Below are positions 1 through 9,700 of a DNA stretch of 47,786 nucleotides, one piece after another. Origin of the DNA: an uncultured Chryseobacterium sp. (GTDB lineage: Bacteria > Bacteroidota > Bacteroidia > Flavobacteriales > Weeksellaceae); NCBI GenBank assembly GCA_913775525.1, contig CAJYLH010000043.1, positions 1-47,786 of the forward strand, written 5' to 3'. Position numbers and translations under genes: made by a program. Within the stretch, counting starts at the first letter, position 1. Each line of letters opens with the position of its first letter. Below the pieces are notes generated by a model. The model did no database searches. It was not told the origin of the DNA and worked only from the letters and a program-made list of their open reading frames with translations.

Positions 1-46
1 TAACTCAGTTGCTTCGGCTTCGTAGGTTCGAATCCTGCTCTCCCCA
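1..46 (+). tRNA. 3' part of a tRNA with long variable arm, probably tRNA-Tyr
   Basis: The contig begins inside a tRNA. The visible part has a long variable arm (around 8-22), a T-arm (22-38, GTAGG/CCTGC around TTCGAAT), the 3' acceptor strand TCTCCCC (39-45) and discriminator A46. A long variable arm limits the identity to Tyr, Leu or Ser. Tyr is favoured because flavobacterial genomes commonly carry tRNA-Tyr just before tRNA-Gly and tRNA-Thr near tuf. The anticodon is outside the window, so the identity is inferred. Confidence 0.75.
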
Positions 47-68
47 CATTTTATATTAGAAAAAAAAG

Positions 69-99
69 TTGCAGATTTCATTGGATTTTCCTAAGTTTG
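69..99 (+). promoter_or_regulatory. Bacteroidota-type promoter for tRNA-Gly/tRNA-Thr
   Basis: TTG at 69-71 is followed after 20 bases by TAAGTTTG at 92-99, an exact TAnnTTTG -7 element. Transcription would start near 103, about 30 bases before tRNA-Gly. The tRNA pair can therefore be transcribed independently of the upstream tRNA. Confidence 0.6.
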
Positions 100-132
100 C
101 ACAGCGTTACCAATAATTTTGGAAACAAGATT

Positions 133-205
133 GCGGAAGTAGCTCAGTTGGTAGAGCGTCAGCCTTCCAAGCTGAATGTCGCGGGTTCGACCCCCGTCTT
201 CCGCT
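133..205 (+). tRNA. tRNA-Gly (anticodon TCC)
   Basis: This is a complete 73-base cloverleaf. The acceptor GCGGAAG (133-139) pairs with CTTCCGC (198-204), discriminator T205. The anticodon stem TCAGC/GCTGA encloses loop CTTCCAA with anticodon TCC. The T-arm contains GGTTCGACCC. No CCA is encoded. Confidence 0.97.
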
Positions 206-210
206 CACAT

Positions 211-239
211 AAAAATCACGCTCACAGTGTGATTTTTTT
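211..239 (+). terminator. Hairpin with T-run between tRNA-Gly and tRNA-Thr
   Basis: AAAAATCAC (211-219) and GTGATTTTT (229-237) form a 9-bp stem around a 9-base loop, and the T-run continues to 239. The stem is mostly A-T. It could attenuate readthrough between the two tRNAs or guide processing. Confidence 0.4.
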
Positions 240-246
240 GGTTCAG

Positions 247-318
247 GCCGACTTAGCTCAGCGGTAGAGTGCTTCCTTGGTAAGGAAGAGGTCACGGGTT
301 CAAGTCCCGTAGTTGGCT
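247..318 (+). tRNA. tRNA-Thr (anticodon GGT)
   Basis: This is a complete 72-base cloverleaf. The acceptor GCCGACT (247-253) pairs with AGTTGGC (311-317) with one G-T pair, discriminator T318. The anticodon stem CTTCC/GGAAG encloses loop TTGGTAA with anticodon GGT. In many flavobacteria this tRNA directly precedes tuf; here tuf is more than 11 kb away. Confidence 0.97.
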
Positions 319-320
319 CA

Positions 321-352
321 AAAAAAATCCCGGATTTTTCCGGGATTTTTTT
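321..352 (+). terminator. Bidirectional Rho-independent terminator
   Basis: The stem AAATCCCGG (325-333)/CCGGGATTT (340-348) with loop ATTTTT is flanked by an A-run on the left and a T-run on the right. It can end the tRNA transcript on the plus strand and the GLPGLI transcript arriving on the minus strand. Confidence 0.85.
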
Positions 353-374
353 ATGCAACCTTGTCTGTCATCTG

Positions 375-1160
375 TTATTTCGTATTTTCCCATTCAAAGA
401 CCTTCTCGAGCTGATCCCTTTTCTTACTGCTTTCCATCTTTGTGCCTGCCGGAAGGTTTTTCAGGATCTCACTCTTGAATTGGCTTGAAAGCTCATCATT
501 CTTACGGACAAATTCCTTCATGGTAATTTTAGGATCATCCCTGAATTCCGGTTCGAAGTTGATGTTTGTTGTATCATCCGGATCAACAGCCGTTGCCTTC
601 CATATCATATACGGAAGCCCGTCTTCCCTGACATCTAAAATTAATCCCGGTAACCCGAAAAATTTGAAAGGACCGGCCGGATAGGGAAGTTCCCGGGTAA
701 AGTATGCCGTAATGTTAGTCCCTCTGAATACAGTGGTTGCTTTGATGCATGAATACCCCAATATCTTCCGGGTACTTTTCTCATCAATATTCCATACGGG
801 TTTGGGGACTTCATCATGAATGAAATAATTAGTTTGATCTTTCAGTGAATACGGGGAAGAGTTGAAAAAGAAATGTTTTGTTTCACCCTCTTTCAGGTCT
901 GAAATATAATAGCGTTTCTGAGGCTTTCCTGAACCGGGAGCCTTGACCTGGACTTCAGATATCCACTCTGAGGTTTCCTGTACAGGTTTGGTGAATACGG
1001 AATCCTGTATGGAAATTACTTTATTGTTTCTGATGTACAGGTTTTCATTCAGTACCGCAATAGGTGACCTGACAAAGGTATATTGTACATGGATCTGCTT
1101 AGATTGAGCTGATGCATACCAGAAGGCTGATAAAAGCAAGGCTGAGATTATTTTTTTCAT
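375..1160 (-). CDS. GLPGLI family secreted protein
   Basis: This 261-residue protein has an N-terminal signal peptide (residues 1 to about 18, ending ASAQ). It carries the family signature FGLPGLILDV in its second half, after the conserved KILGYSCIKA segment and an ELPYPAGP stretch. GLPGLI proteins are Bacteroidota-specific envelope proteins of unknown function, often present as multiple paralogues. The gene lies 18 bases downstream of the OsmC-like gene on the same strand, so the two are probably co-transcribed and end at the hairpin at 321-352. The length is typical of the family. No enzymatic motif is visible. Confidence 0.88.
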   Translation of the reverse strand: MKKIISALLLSAFWYASAQSKQIHVQYTFVRSPIAVLNENLYIRNNKVISIQDSVFTKPVQETSEWISEVQVKAPGSGKPQKRYYISDLKEGETKHFFFNSSPYSLKDQTNYFIHDEVPKPVWNIDEKSTRKILGYSCIKATTVFRGTNITAYFTRELPYPAGPFKFFGLPGLILDVREDGLPYMIWKATAVDPDDTTNINFEPEFRDDPKITMKEFVRKNDELSSQFKSEILKNLPAGTKMESSKKRDQLEKVFEWENTK

Positions 1161-1178
1161 ATCAATAATTTTATCATC

Positions 1179-1664
1179 TTAAAGGTCACTGGCGGTTCCA
1201 AAGGTAATCTCAGGCTCATGCCGTACTTTGAAGTTAAGGGAATTGGCAATAAAACAGTTTTCACCCGCCGTATGATGAAGTTCCATGGCTTTTTCCACCA
1301 TATCCTGCTGTGCCACTCTGATTTTAGGTTTCAATACAATATCCGTAAACCGGCCACTGCCGTTTTCCTGCTCTTCCATGACCCCTTCTGCATCATCAGT
1401 ATATTCCTCTACTAATATATGATGAACGGAACACAGATGCAGGTACCATAAGAGGTGGCATGAGGAAACGGAGGCTAATAAAAGATCTTCGGGATTATGG
1501 AGCTGCGGGTTTCCTAAAAATGCAGGATCTGAAGACCCGTTGAGGTCGTCTTTCCCTTCAATAGAGATGGTGTAGGCCCTTTCATATGAACGGTAATTTT
1601 TAGTGGATGATCCTGTATTTCCGGTCCATACCGTTTTGTTCTGATAATGATGTGTTTTTTTCAT
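1179..1664 (-). CDS. OsmC-like peroxiredoxin family protein
   Basis: This 161-residue protein matches the OsmC/Ohr family, which reduces organic hydroperoxides with two cysteines. One cysteine lies in the segment SSCHLLWYLHL, on the central helix after NPEDLLLASV. The other is in HHTAGENCFIANS near the C-terminus. The start at 1664 (MKKTHHYQ) was chosen because it gives normal family length; an in-frame start at 1787 would add 41 residues with no family resemblance. It is the first gene of a minus-strand pair with the GLPGLI gene. Its thiol-dependent detoxification role is inferred from the family. Confidence 0.85.
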   Translation of the reverse strand: MKKTHHYQNKTVWTGNTGSSTKNYRSYERAYTISIEGKDDLNGSSDPAFLGNPQLHNPEDLLLASVSSCHLLWYLHLCSVHHILVEEYTDDAEGVMEEQENGSGRFTDIVLKPKIRVAQQDMVEKAMELHHTAGENCFIANSLNFKVRHEPEITFGTASDL

Positions 1665-2090
1665 TTCGTGTATGATTTTAATGATAGTGATTATAAGCCG
1701 TACTTCCCCTTTCCGGATGTAGAACAGGCTTTTTAAAACGCAGGTTTCATCCTTAAACAATGTTACAAAAAAAAGCACAAGCCACATGATGGATAACCGT
1801 ATTTACCAAAACTTTCTTATCATGCTTAAAAGCATTCATGATAATGATTGATATCAGGACAGGGTTTCAGGAAAATTCCCTGAGAAAATTAAAATCATCA
1901 GTCATAAGTTGTTAAAGCATTTCTGAAGCTGGTACAATATGAGTAAAAAGAACAGGTCAGGACTAACTGAATGGTTTTGGGATCAGCTTTATACCGCGTA
2001 ACCTTAAAATAAAATTATATTCATCCTCATATTTCCCCGGTGTGGTAGATATCGCGAAATTTTATTTAATTTAGTGGAAAATAAATTTTG
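1665..2090. other. Divergent intergenic region, no gene seen
   Basis: These 426 bases separate the divergently transcribed OsmC-like and response regulator genes. They should contain both promoters, but I find no clean TTG/TAnnTTTG pair on either strand. No RNA gene or significant repeat was recognised. Confidence 0.5.
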
Positions 2091-2771
2091 ATGAACATTC
2101 TTTTACTGGAAGATGACCTGATCCTTTCCGCGGAATTGTGTAAATTTTTAGAATCCAATCATTTCAGCTGTCATAGAGTCTATGACGGTGAAACGTTTCT
2201 GAACCAGATCAAAGACAGCAGTTATGACCTGTACCTGCTGGACATCAACGTTCCCAAGATCAACGGCCTGGAAGTATGCCAGACCATCCGTTCTTTCGAT
2301 AAGAATACACCCATCCTGATTATTTCGGCTTACGGAGATATTTCCGATAAAAAAGATGCCTTCAACAGGCTTGCCGATGATTACCTCGTAAAACCTTTTC
2401 AGTTTGAAGAACTGCTGTTGCGGATCAACTCCCTGCTGAGACGTAAGGCACCTTCTGAAAATTCAGACCAGGAAATCATCCGGATCGATGACCTGATCAT
2501 CAATAAAACCGAACAGAAAGTATACCGCAGCGGCCATGAGATCAGCCTCACCCTGAAAGAGTTCCAGCTGCTCGTCTATCTTGCGGAAGCCCAGGGAAGG
2601 ACTGTTTCCAAGCAGCAGATCACCGAGCATGTATGGGAACATAATTTCAATACCAATACCAATACGGTAGAGGTATACATCAACTTCCTGCGGAAAAAGA
2701 TTGACAAGGATTTTAAAGTAAAACTCATCCACACCCGTTCGGGCTTCGGATATTACCTAAGCCCTTTATAG
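2091..2771 (+). CDS. OmpR/PhoB-family response regulator
   Basis: This 226-residue protein has a receiver domain (about 1-118) and an OmpR-type winged-helix DNA-binding domain (about 130-226). The receiver shows the acidic pair E7-D8/D9, the phosphoacceptor D51 in LYLLDINVP, S79 and K101 in LVKPF. The winged helix includes LTLKEFQLLVYL and NTVEVYINFLRKKID. The start is ATG 2091; a TTG at 2088 is in frame but less likely. Its stop codon abuts the kinase start, so the two are translationally coupled. The efflux pump downstream is the probable target, which is inference from position. Confidence 0.95.
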   Translation: MNILLLEDDLILSAELCKFLESNHFSCHRVYDGETFLNQIKDSSYDLYLLDINVPKINGLEVCQTIRSFDKNTPILIISAYGDISDKKDAFNRLADDYLVKPFQFEELLLRINSLLRRKAPSENSDQEIIRIDDLIINKTEQKVYRSGHEISLTLKEFQLLVYLAEAQGRTVSKQQITEHVWEHNFNTNTNTVEVYINFLRKKIDKDFKVKLIHTRSGFGYYLSPL

Positions 2772-4136
2772 ATGTCTTTAAAACGGAAACTGGCCCTTAA
2801 CCTCAGCATCGCCTTTTCACTGCTCTTCGGTATCGTGATGGTGGTGATCTATATGTCTTTTAACGACTTCAGGAAAGAAGAATTTAAGGAGCGGTTCAGG
2901 CAACGCCTCGAATTTACCTCCCATTTCATTTCCCGGTCCAAAGATTTTGAAGAGGAAGCGCCGCTTTTCTTTAATGAAAATTCAGATAATATTCTCCTTA
3001 ATGAAACCATCCTTATATTCAACAGTAAAAAAGAGCTGATATACAGTACCATTAAGGACCAGAATGTATCTTGGGACGACGGCCTGCTCCAACAGCTGGA
3101 TGAAAAGAAAATCATCTATGACGAAAATTCGGTGCCGGAAATTTATGCAGCCCTGCGGAATATTAAAGGAGAAAATTATTACATCCTTACGAGTGCGTAT
3201 GATTCCAACGGGAATTCCAAACTCCTGTACCTGAAATACCTGCTTATTACTGCTTATGTCATGAGTACGCTGCTCATCGGCCTTTTCAGCTATTATCTTC
3301 TGGAGCAATTCCTCAGGCCCCTGGAAGAGCTGAACCAGGAAATTTCTGAAGTTACCGCCCATAAGCTTACCACCCAGATCCCGGTGAAAGAATCCAATGA
3401 CGAGATCAGTGTCCTGGCCAATTCCTTCAATACCATGATTGCCCGGCTGAACGATGTGTTCCAGTCGCAGAGAGATTTCACGGCCAGTGCCTCCCACGAG
3501 ATCCGGACACCCATCACCAGAATGGCCTTTCAGCTGGAAAATATGATCAAGCTTGGAAAACATGCCCCTGAAACCATTTCTTCGCTGAAACAGATCCAGC
3601 AGGATGTATACCAGCTTTCTGACCTTACCAACTCCCTTCTGCTGCTGACGAAATTTGACAAAGAAAATATCCAGAGTCTGTATGAAGAGGTACGGATTGA
3701 CGAAGTGATCTTCGAATCTTTTGAAACCGTAGAGAAAAGCTATCCTGACCTGAAAATGGATTTCCTGATTTCCGAAGATACTTCCGAACATGCCCAGTTT
3801 ACCGTAAGCGGGATACAGTCGCTGCTGGATATCGTGTTCATTAACCTGTTTAAAAATGCGGCGATCTATTCCGATCATATGGAGGTGAATGTGCTGCTGA
3901 CTGAAACGGAGTCTTCCATCACCATAGATGTGATCTCCTATGGAACCACCATTCCGGAAACAGAACAGCAGAAGATTTTTGAAGCCTTTACCCGAGGCAA
4001 CAATGCCCAGAATATTTCCGGCTCCGGCCTGGGACTGCGTATTGTAAAAAGGATTATTGAATACCATGGTGCCCATATCGGCTACCTGGCTCCGGATGAA
4101 CAGACCAATACATTCCGGATTACATTCAATATCTGA
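2772..4136 (+). CDS. Sensor histidine kinase
   Basis: This is a 454-residue membrane kinase. It has a first membrane segment at about 8-28, a periplasmic sensor region of about 125 residues, and a second membrane segment at about 155-177. A HAMP linker (LRPLEELNQEI) follows, then a HisKA domain with phosphoacceptor H242 in SASHEIRTPITR. The C-terminal ATPase domain has the N box NLFKNAA and the G box GSGLGLRIVKRI. It starts immediately after the regulator's stop. Together with the metal-type RND pump downstream it resembles CusRS/CzcRS arrangements; metal sensing is inferred, and no obvious His/Cys metal cluster is visible in the periplasmic part. Confidence 0.95.
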   Translation: MSLKRKLALNLSIAFSLLFGIVMVVIYMSFNDFRKEEFKERFRQRLEFTSHFISRSKDFEEEAPLFFNENSDNILLNETILIFNSKKELIYSTIKDQNVSWDDGLLQQLDEKKIIYDENSVPEIYAALRNIKGENYYILTSAYDSNGNSKLLYLKYLLITAYVMSTLLIGLFSYYLLEQFLRPLEELNQEISEVTAHKLTTQIPVKESNDEISVLANSFNTMIARLNDVFQSQRDFTASASHEIRTPITRMAFQLENMIKLGKHAPETISSLKQIQQDVYQLSDLTNSLLLLTKFDKENIQSLYEEVRIDEVIFESFETVEKSYPDLKMDFLISEDTSEHAQFTVSGIQSLLDIVFINLFKNAAIYSDHMEVNVLLTETESSITIDVISYGTTIPETEQQKIFEAFTRGNNAQNISGSGLGLRIVKRIIEYHGAHIGYLAPDEQTNTFRITFNI

Positions 4137-4390
4137 GTCCCGGCTGCTGAAACATGCTTCCGGGTGTATCGCTGTAAGTACAGTATCATGCTGCCTGTTA
4201 TAGAAGAAGTCCTGTCTTACCAACTGCAATAATACAATTCTGAGTTTTTGATTATAGGATTAAAAATCAATATAATCTCTGTAAATGCGCTGTAATAGCA
4301 GATGTATCCATGAGATTTAATTTTTTTTTAATGATGATTTAAGTTGTTTTTAAGAGCGTAAAACCATTTTTGTAATATAAAATTGAAAGA

Positions 4391-5632
4391 ATGAACAGAA
4401 TAGCAGGGCTGTTGCTCATCGCATCCTCGCTGATGGCGGCCCAACAGCAGATGTCTCTGGCAGACTGTGAAGAAGCTTTCCAGAAAAATAACCTTCAGCT
4501 TCTTGCCGAGCAGTACAACATCAACATGGCGGATGCGGATATCTTGCAGGCTAAGATCTGGGACCTTCCCCAGCTCAGCGGACAGGTGAATGCCTACAAT
4601 CCGCAAGGCAAAAAACTTTTCGATGCCGGGCATGCAAAAGGGGCACAGGTAACCCAGCTGATTTATATGGGCGGCAAAAAGAAAAACGAAATTGCTTTTG
4701 CCAAATCCAACAAAGAACTGGCCCAGCTCCAGTTTTCCCAGCTTATGGTAGATCTCAGGACCCAGCTCAGAACTACCTACTTCAACCTTTACTACGAAAA
4801 ACTGAAACTGGACAATATCAATAAGCAGCTCGGATACATGAACGACCTGCTGAGTGCTTACAGGGTCCAGACGGCTAAGGGAAATGTTTCGCTGAAAGAC
4901 CAGGTAAGATTACAGAGCATTGTCATCCAGCTGAACAGTGACAAAGTGGAGATCAATAAAAATATCCTTGAATTTGAGGAAGACCTGAAAATATTAACCG
5001 GGATTACCGATGATATCGATCCCAGCCTTTCTGAGGCTGAGGCCAAAGACCTGCTTTCTGCCCAGCCTTTCGGCGACACGGAAGAGTTGAAGAAAAAAGC
5101 ACTGGAAAACAATGCAGATTACCAGTATTACCTGAAGCTGATTGATAACAGCAAACTGTATTCCCAGTGGCAAAAATCCCTGAATATTCCCGATGTGAAC
5201 GTAGGGGCGGGATGGGACCAGAACGGAGGAACCTTCAAAAATGAGGTCAACCTGCTGATCGGCATCCCGCTGCCGCTTTGGAAAAGCAACCGCGGCAATG
5301 TGGAAAAAGCTGGTTATGCCATTCAGCAGAATCAGAAAAATGCGGATTTCCAGAAGCTGAGCCTGGAAACAAAAGTACAGTCGGCCTATCAGATATGGAA
5401 AAACCAGTATGAGCAGCTCACGGGAATCCAGTCTACAGACCTTGATAATCTTGAATTAGTGTATCAGGGCATGCTTAAAAATTTCAGGAGCGGCAATATA
5501 AGCCTTATTGAATTCACTGATTTTATGGACAGCTACAGGGATGCCGTGCTTCAGGTGTACGACATGAAAAACAATCTGATACAGTCTGCCGAAAAACTTA
5601 ATGAATTAGTACAAACAAAAATCTTCTATTAA
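4391..5632 (+). CDS. TolC/CzcC-like outer-membrane efflux protein
   Basis: This 413-residue protein has a signal peptide (about 1-17, ending LMAA). Long helical segments then follow the OEP/TolC pattern in two halves, including QLIYMGGKKKNEI (first half) and NLLIGIPLPLWKSNRGN (second half). It would form the outer-membrane channel of a tripartite pump. It lies 254 bases after the kinase and is followed by the adaptor gene with a 1-base gap. The length fits the heavy-metal efflux subgroup. Specificity cannot be read from this subunit. Confidence 0.9.
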   Translation: MNRIAGLLLIASSLMAAQQQMSLADCEEAFQKNNLQLLAEQYNINMADADILQAKIWDLPQLSGQVNAYNPQGKKLFDAGHAKGAQVTQLIYMGGKKKNEIAFAKSNKELAQLQFSQLMVDLRTQLRTTYFNLYYEKLKLDNINKQLGYMNDLLSAYRVQTAKGNVSLKDQVRLQSIVIQLNSDKVEINKNILEFEEDLKILTGITDDIDPSLSEAEAKDLLSAQPFGDTEELKKKALENNADYQYYLKLIDNSKLYSQWQKSLNIPDVNVGAGWDQNGGTFKNEVNLLIGIPLPLWKSNRGNVEKAGYAIQQNQKNADFQKLSLETKVQSAYQIWKNQYEQLTGIQSTDLDNLELVYQGMLKNFRSGNISLIEFTDFMDSYRDAVLQVYDMKNNLIQSAEKLNELVQTKIFY

Positions 5633-5633
5633 C

Positions 5634-6719
5634 ATGAAAACATATATTACCCTTTTATTGATTGCCGTGTCACTGGCCTCATGCTCAAAAAAGGAGGCAG
5701 AGCAGAAACCCCAGGCCAAAAAAGGCTTTGAGCTGAGCAATACCATGCTGAAATCCATTGCTCTGGCGAAGGCAGAGAAAAAATTCATAGAAGATGACTA
5801 CAACTTTTACGGAAAAATATCGGCGGATAAAAACAGCTATATCGATGTTTATCCTCTGGTAGGCGGTAATGTGCTGAGCGTGAACGTGGAACTGGGGGAT
5901 TATGTACGGAAAGGGCAGGTGCTGGCTACCATCAGGAGTACGGAGCTGGCTGAGGTGCAGAAAGATGTGAGCGATGCCAAAACCGACCTGGTAGTCGCCC
6001 AGAACAATCTCAGGGTAGCTAAGGAAATGTACGAAGGCAAGCTGAATACGGAACGGGATGTCCTTGAAGCTAAAAGCCAGCTGCAGAAAGCCCAGGACCA
6101 GTTGCAGAGAGCAGCTGCGGTAAGTACGGTCTACAATGTGAAAAAAGGAAATATCTACAGTGTGGTGGCGCCCATCAGCGGATACATCGTCCAGAAGAAC
6201 ATCAACAAAGATATGCAGCTGAGAAGCGACCGCAGCGATAATATTTTTGATGTGGCCAATACCACGAATGTATGGGCAATCATGAATGTGAATGAATCTG
6301 ACATCGACAAAATAAACCTTGGGATGAAAGCGGAGGTTTCCACACTTTCGTATCCCGATAAAATATTCTACGGCAAAATAGATAAAATCTTTAAGATCAT
6401 CGATCCTCAGACCAATGCCATGCAGGCAAGGGTTGTGCTAGACAATGCCAACGGATTGCTGATCCCGGAAAGCAAGGCGACCATCAAAGTATCCACCTCG
6501 GAAAACAATATGGCTCTGGCCATCCCTTCCAAAGCGGTCATCTTTGACGATAACAGGAATTTCGTTGTCACCTTTAAGTCCAGGACAGAAGTGAAAGTAA
6601 AGGAAATAAAGGTGCTGAAACAGGTAGGCGACGTCACCTATGTTTCAGACGGCCTGTCTGAAGGAGAACAGGTGGTTACCGATAACCAGCTTCTGATCTA
6701 TCGTTCGCTGAACAGCTAA
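5634..6719 (+). CDS. Efflux RND periplasmic adaptor lipoprotein (CzcB/CusB-like)
   Basis: This 361-residue protein carries a lipobox LASC with C17. It then has the membrane-fusion protein order: a barrel-sandwich half (YPLVGGNVLSVNVELGDYV), an alpha-helical hairpin (about residues 95-155), the second lipoyl half (VVAPISGYI), a beta-barrel domain and a membrane-proximal domain. It would link the inner-membrane RND permease to the outer-membrane channel. The gene sits between the channel gene (1-base gap) and the permease gene (45-base gap), consistent with one operon. Confidence 0.92.
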   Translation: MKTYITLLLIAVSLASCSKKEAEQKPQAKKGFELSNTMLKSIALAKAEKKFIEDDYNFYGKISADKNSYIDVYPLVGGNVLSVNVELGDYVRKGQVLATIRSTELAEVQKDVSDAKTDLVVAQNNLRVAKEMYEGKLNTERDVLEAKSQLQKAQDQLQRAAAVSTVYNVKKGNIYSVVAPISGYIVQKNINKDMQLRSDRSDNIFDVANTTNVWAIMNVNESDIDKINLGMKAEVSTLSYPDKIFYGKIDKIFKIIDPQTNAMQARVVLDNANGLLIPESKATIKVSTSENNMALAIPSKAVIFDDNRNFVVTFKSRTEVKVKEIKVLKQVGDVTYVSDGLSEGEQVVTDNQLLIYRSLNS

Positions 6720-6764
6720 ATCAAATGTTATCAAGACTTTCCGGAGTCGTAAATTCAATCCGTC

Positions 6765-9700
6765 ATGAATAAATTCATCAAAAATATCATTGCTTTTTCA
6801 CTGAAGAATAAAGCATTCACATTCATCTGGGTGGCCATCTTAGCGGTTTCAGGCTTTATCAGCTTTAAAAATATGCCTATTGAAGCTTTCCCGGATGTTA
6901 CCAATACCCAGATCGTGATCATTACCCAATGGAACGGGAGAAGCGCAGAGGAGGTGGAACGCTTCGTAACCACGCCCATTGAGCTGGCCATGAGCCCGGT
7001 CCAGAAGAAAACCAGTGTAAGAAGTACCACGATGTTCGGTTTATCCATCGTTAAAATCCTGTTTGATGACGGTGTGGATGATACCTTTGCCAGAAACCAG
7101 GTAAACAACCAGCTGAGGACCGTTAACCTTCCTGATGAAGTAGATCCCGAAGTTCAGCCGCCTTACGGGCCTACCGGTGAGATCTTCCGTTATACCCTGC
7201 AGAGCAAAACCAAAGATTCCCGCGAATTGCTGACTTTACAGAACTGGGTGATCGACCGTGCCCTGAGAGGCGTTCCCGGCGTAGCAGACATCAATGTTTT
7301 CGGAGGACAGGATAAAGTGTTTGAGCTCAGCATCGATCCGAGAGCCCTGGATAAATATAACCTGACCCCGCTCCAGGTCTATGATGCCGTTACGAAAAGC
7401 AACCTGAATGTGGGTGGTGATGTCATTGAGAAAAACGGCCAGGCTTATGTAGTACGCGGGATAGGATTGGTGAAATCCGTAGCGGATATCGGGAATATTA
7501 CCATACAGAATGACAGCGGGAACCCGGTCCTGGTGAAAAATGTTGCCGATGTTCATGAAAGCTCCATGCCACGGGTAGGACAGGCCGGACTGAACAATCA
7601 GGAAGACACCGTAGAAGGGATCGTTGTGATGAGGAAAGGAGAAAACCCGCGTGAAGTACTGGTCGGTGTAAAAGCGAAAATCAAGGAACTCAACGAAAAA
7701 ATCCTGCCGAAAGATGTGAAGATGGTCACATTTTATGACCGCGACAACCTGATGGACTTCACAACCCATACCGTAATGCACAACCTGATTGAAGGCATCG
7801 TTCTGGTAACGGTCATCGTACTGATCTTTATGGCCGACTGGAGGACGACGCTTATTGTTTCCATCATCATTCCGCTGTCCCTGCTCTTTGCATTCCTGTG
7901 CCTGAAGATGGCAGGGATGAGTGCCAATCTGCTGTCTTTAGGTGCGGTGGACTTCGGAATTATCATCGACGGTGCCGTCGTCATGGTGGAAGGGCTCTTT
8001 GTGATGCTCGACCACAAAGCACACAAGTACGGGAATGAAAAATTCAATAAAATGGCGAAAGCCGGATGGATCAAACAGACCGGGACCGGATTGGGGAAAG
8101 CCATTTTCTTTTCAAAACTGATTATCATTACATCCCTGATCCCGATTTTCTCATTCCAGAAAGTAGAGGGTAAGATGTTTTCACCATTGGCATTTACTTT
8201 AGGATTTGCTTTAACGGGAGCCCTGATCTTTACCCTTACGCTTGTTCCCGTTCTTTCACATATCCTTTTAAATAAAAACGTACGGGAAAAGAACAACCCA
8301 TTTGTGAATTTCTGGGACAGGATCGTGCTCAAAGGATTCAACTATACTTTTAAGCATAAAAGATTAAGCCTTATTGTGGCCCTGTCATTCCTGGCGGTAA
8401 CCTTGTTTTCCGGGAAATTCTTAGGGACTGAGTTTTTGCCGCAGCTGAATGAAGGTTCGCTCTGGATCACTGCGGAAATGCCGATGAGCTCGTCGCTGAA
8501 AGAGTCCCTGAAAACAGCCGACCTCCTGAAAAAGGATATCAGGAGTTTCCCGGAGGTAACGGATGTACTGGCGCAGACGGGAAGAAGTAATGACGGTACT
8601 GACCCCAACGGATTCGGGTTTGTACAGTTCGCGGTTAACCTCAAGCCTAAGGAAGAATGGAAACGCCACATAACTTATGAGCAGCTGATTGAAGAAATTG
8701 ATAAAAAGCTGAGGTCCTACCAGGGAATCACGTTCAATTATTCCCAGCCGATTTCCGATAACGTAGCTGAAGCCGTAGCCGGTTTCAAAGCAGAAAACGG
8801 GATCAAGATCTACGGAGACAATCTGCAGACCCTGGACCGCTTGGCGGAAGAGGTGCTGAAGCAGGTAAAAGATATCAACGGCGTGAAGGATGCCGGTATC
8901 ATCAAAAATATCGGGCAGCCTGAAGTGAGTGTGGTGCTGGATAGGGATAAGATGGCGGCTTACGGGGTAATGCCGGATGATGCACAATCGGTTCTTGAAA
9001 TGGCATTCGGCGGGAAAACAGCCTCGGAGATGTTTGACGGGGAAAGAAAATTCCCGATCCGCCTCCGGTATGAAAAGGAATACAGGAAAGATGAAAACGA
9101 TATCGCAGCATTGATGGTTCCTACACAGGATGGCTCTAAAATCCCTTTGAAAGAGATCAGCACGATCGTTAAGGACAACGGGGCCGCTTTCATTTACCGG
9201 GATGATATCAAACGGTACATTGGGATCAAATTCTCCATCCGTGACCGTGATCTGGGAAGCACGATTGCCGATGCACAGAAAGCAGTCTCAAAAATTGAGC
9301 TTCCGGACGGGTATTCTGTCGGCTGGACCGGCCAGTTTGAAAACCAGCAGCGGGCTTCAAAAAGGCTGACCCAGGTAGTGCCCATCAGTATCCTGGGAAT
9401 CTTCTTCCTGCTGTTCATCCTGTTCGGGAACATGAAAGACTCACTTCTGGTGCTGGCGAATGTTCCGTTTGCGCTGATCGGCGGAATCATTGCCCTGCAT
9501 GTAACCGGAATCAACTTCGGGATTTCTGCCGGGGTGGGAATGATCGCCTTATTGGGAATCTGTATCCAGAACGGTGTTATACTCATTACGGAATTCCATC
9601 AGAATGTCAAGAACGGGCTGCATCTGGACCAGGCCATCCTGAACGGAGTAAAATCCAGGACCAGGCCTGTGATCATGACCGCCCTGATGGCTTCTATAGG

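Noticed and set aside
1665-1787. Longer N-terminus of the OsmC-like protein
   Set aside because: The 41 extra residues resemble no part of the family, and the downstream start gives normal length.
2982-4229. Long antisense open frame across the histidine kinase gene
   Set aside because: It is a shadow of the GC-richer codon pattern of the kinase; the plus-strand protein has all kinase motifs and the antisense product has no recognisable domain.
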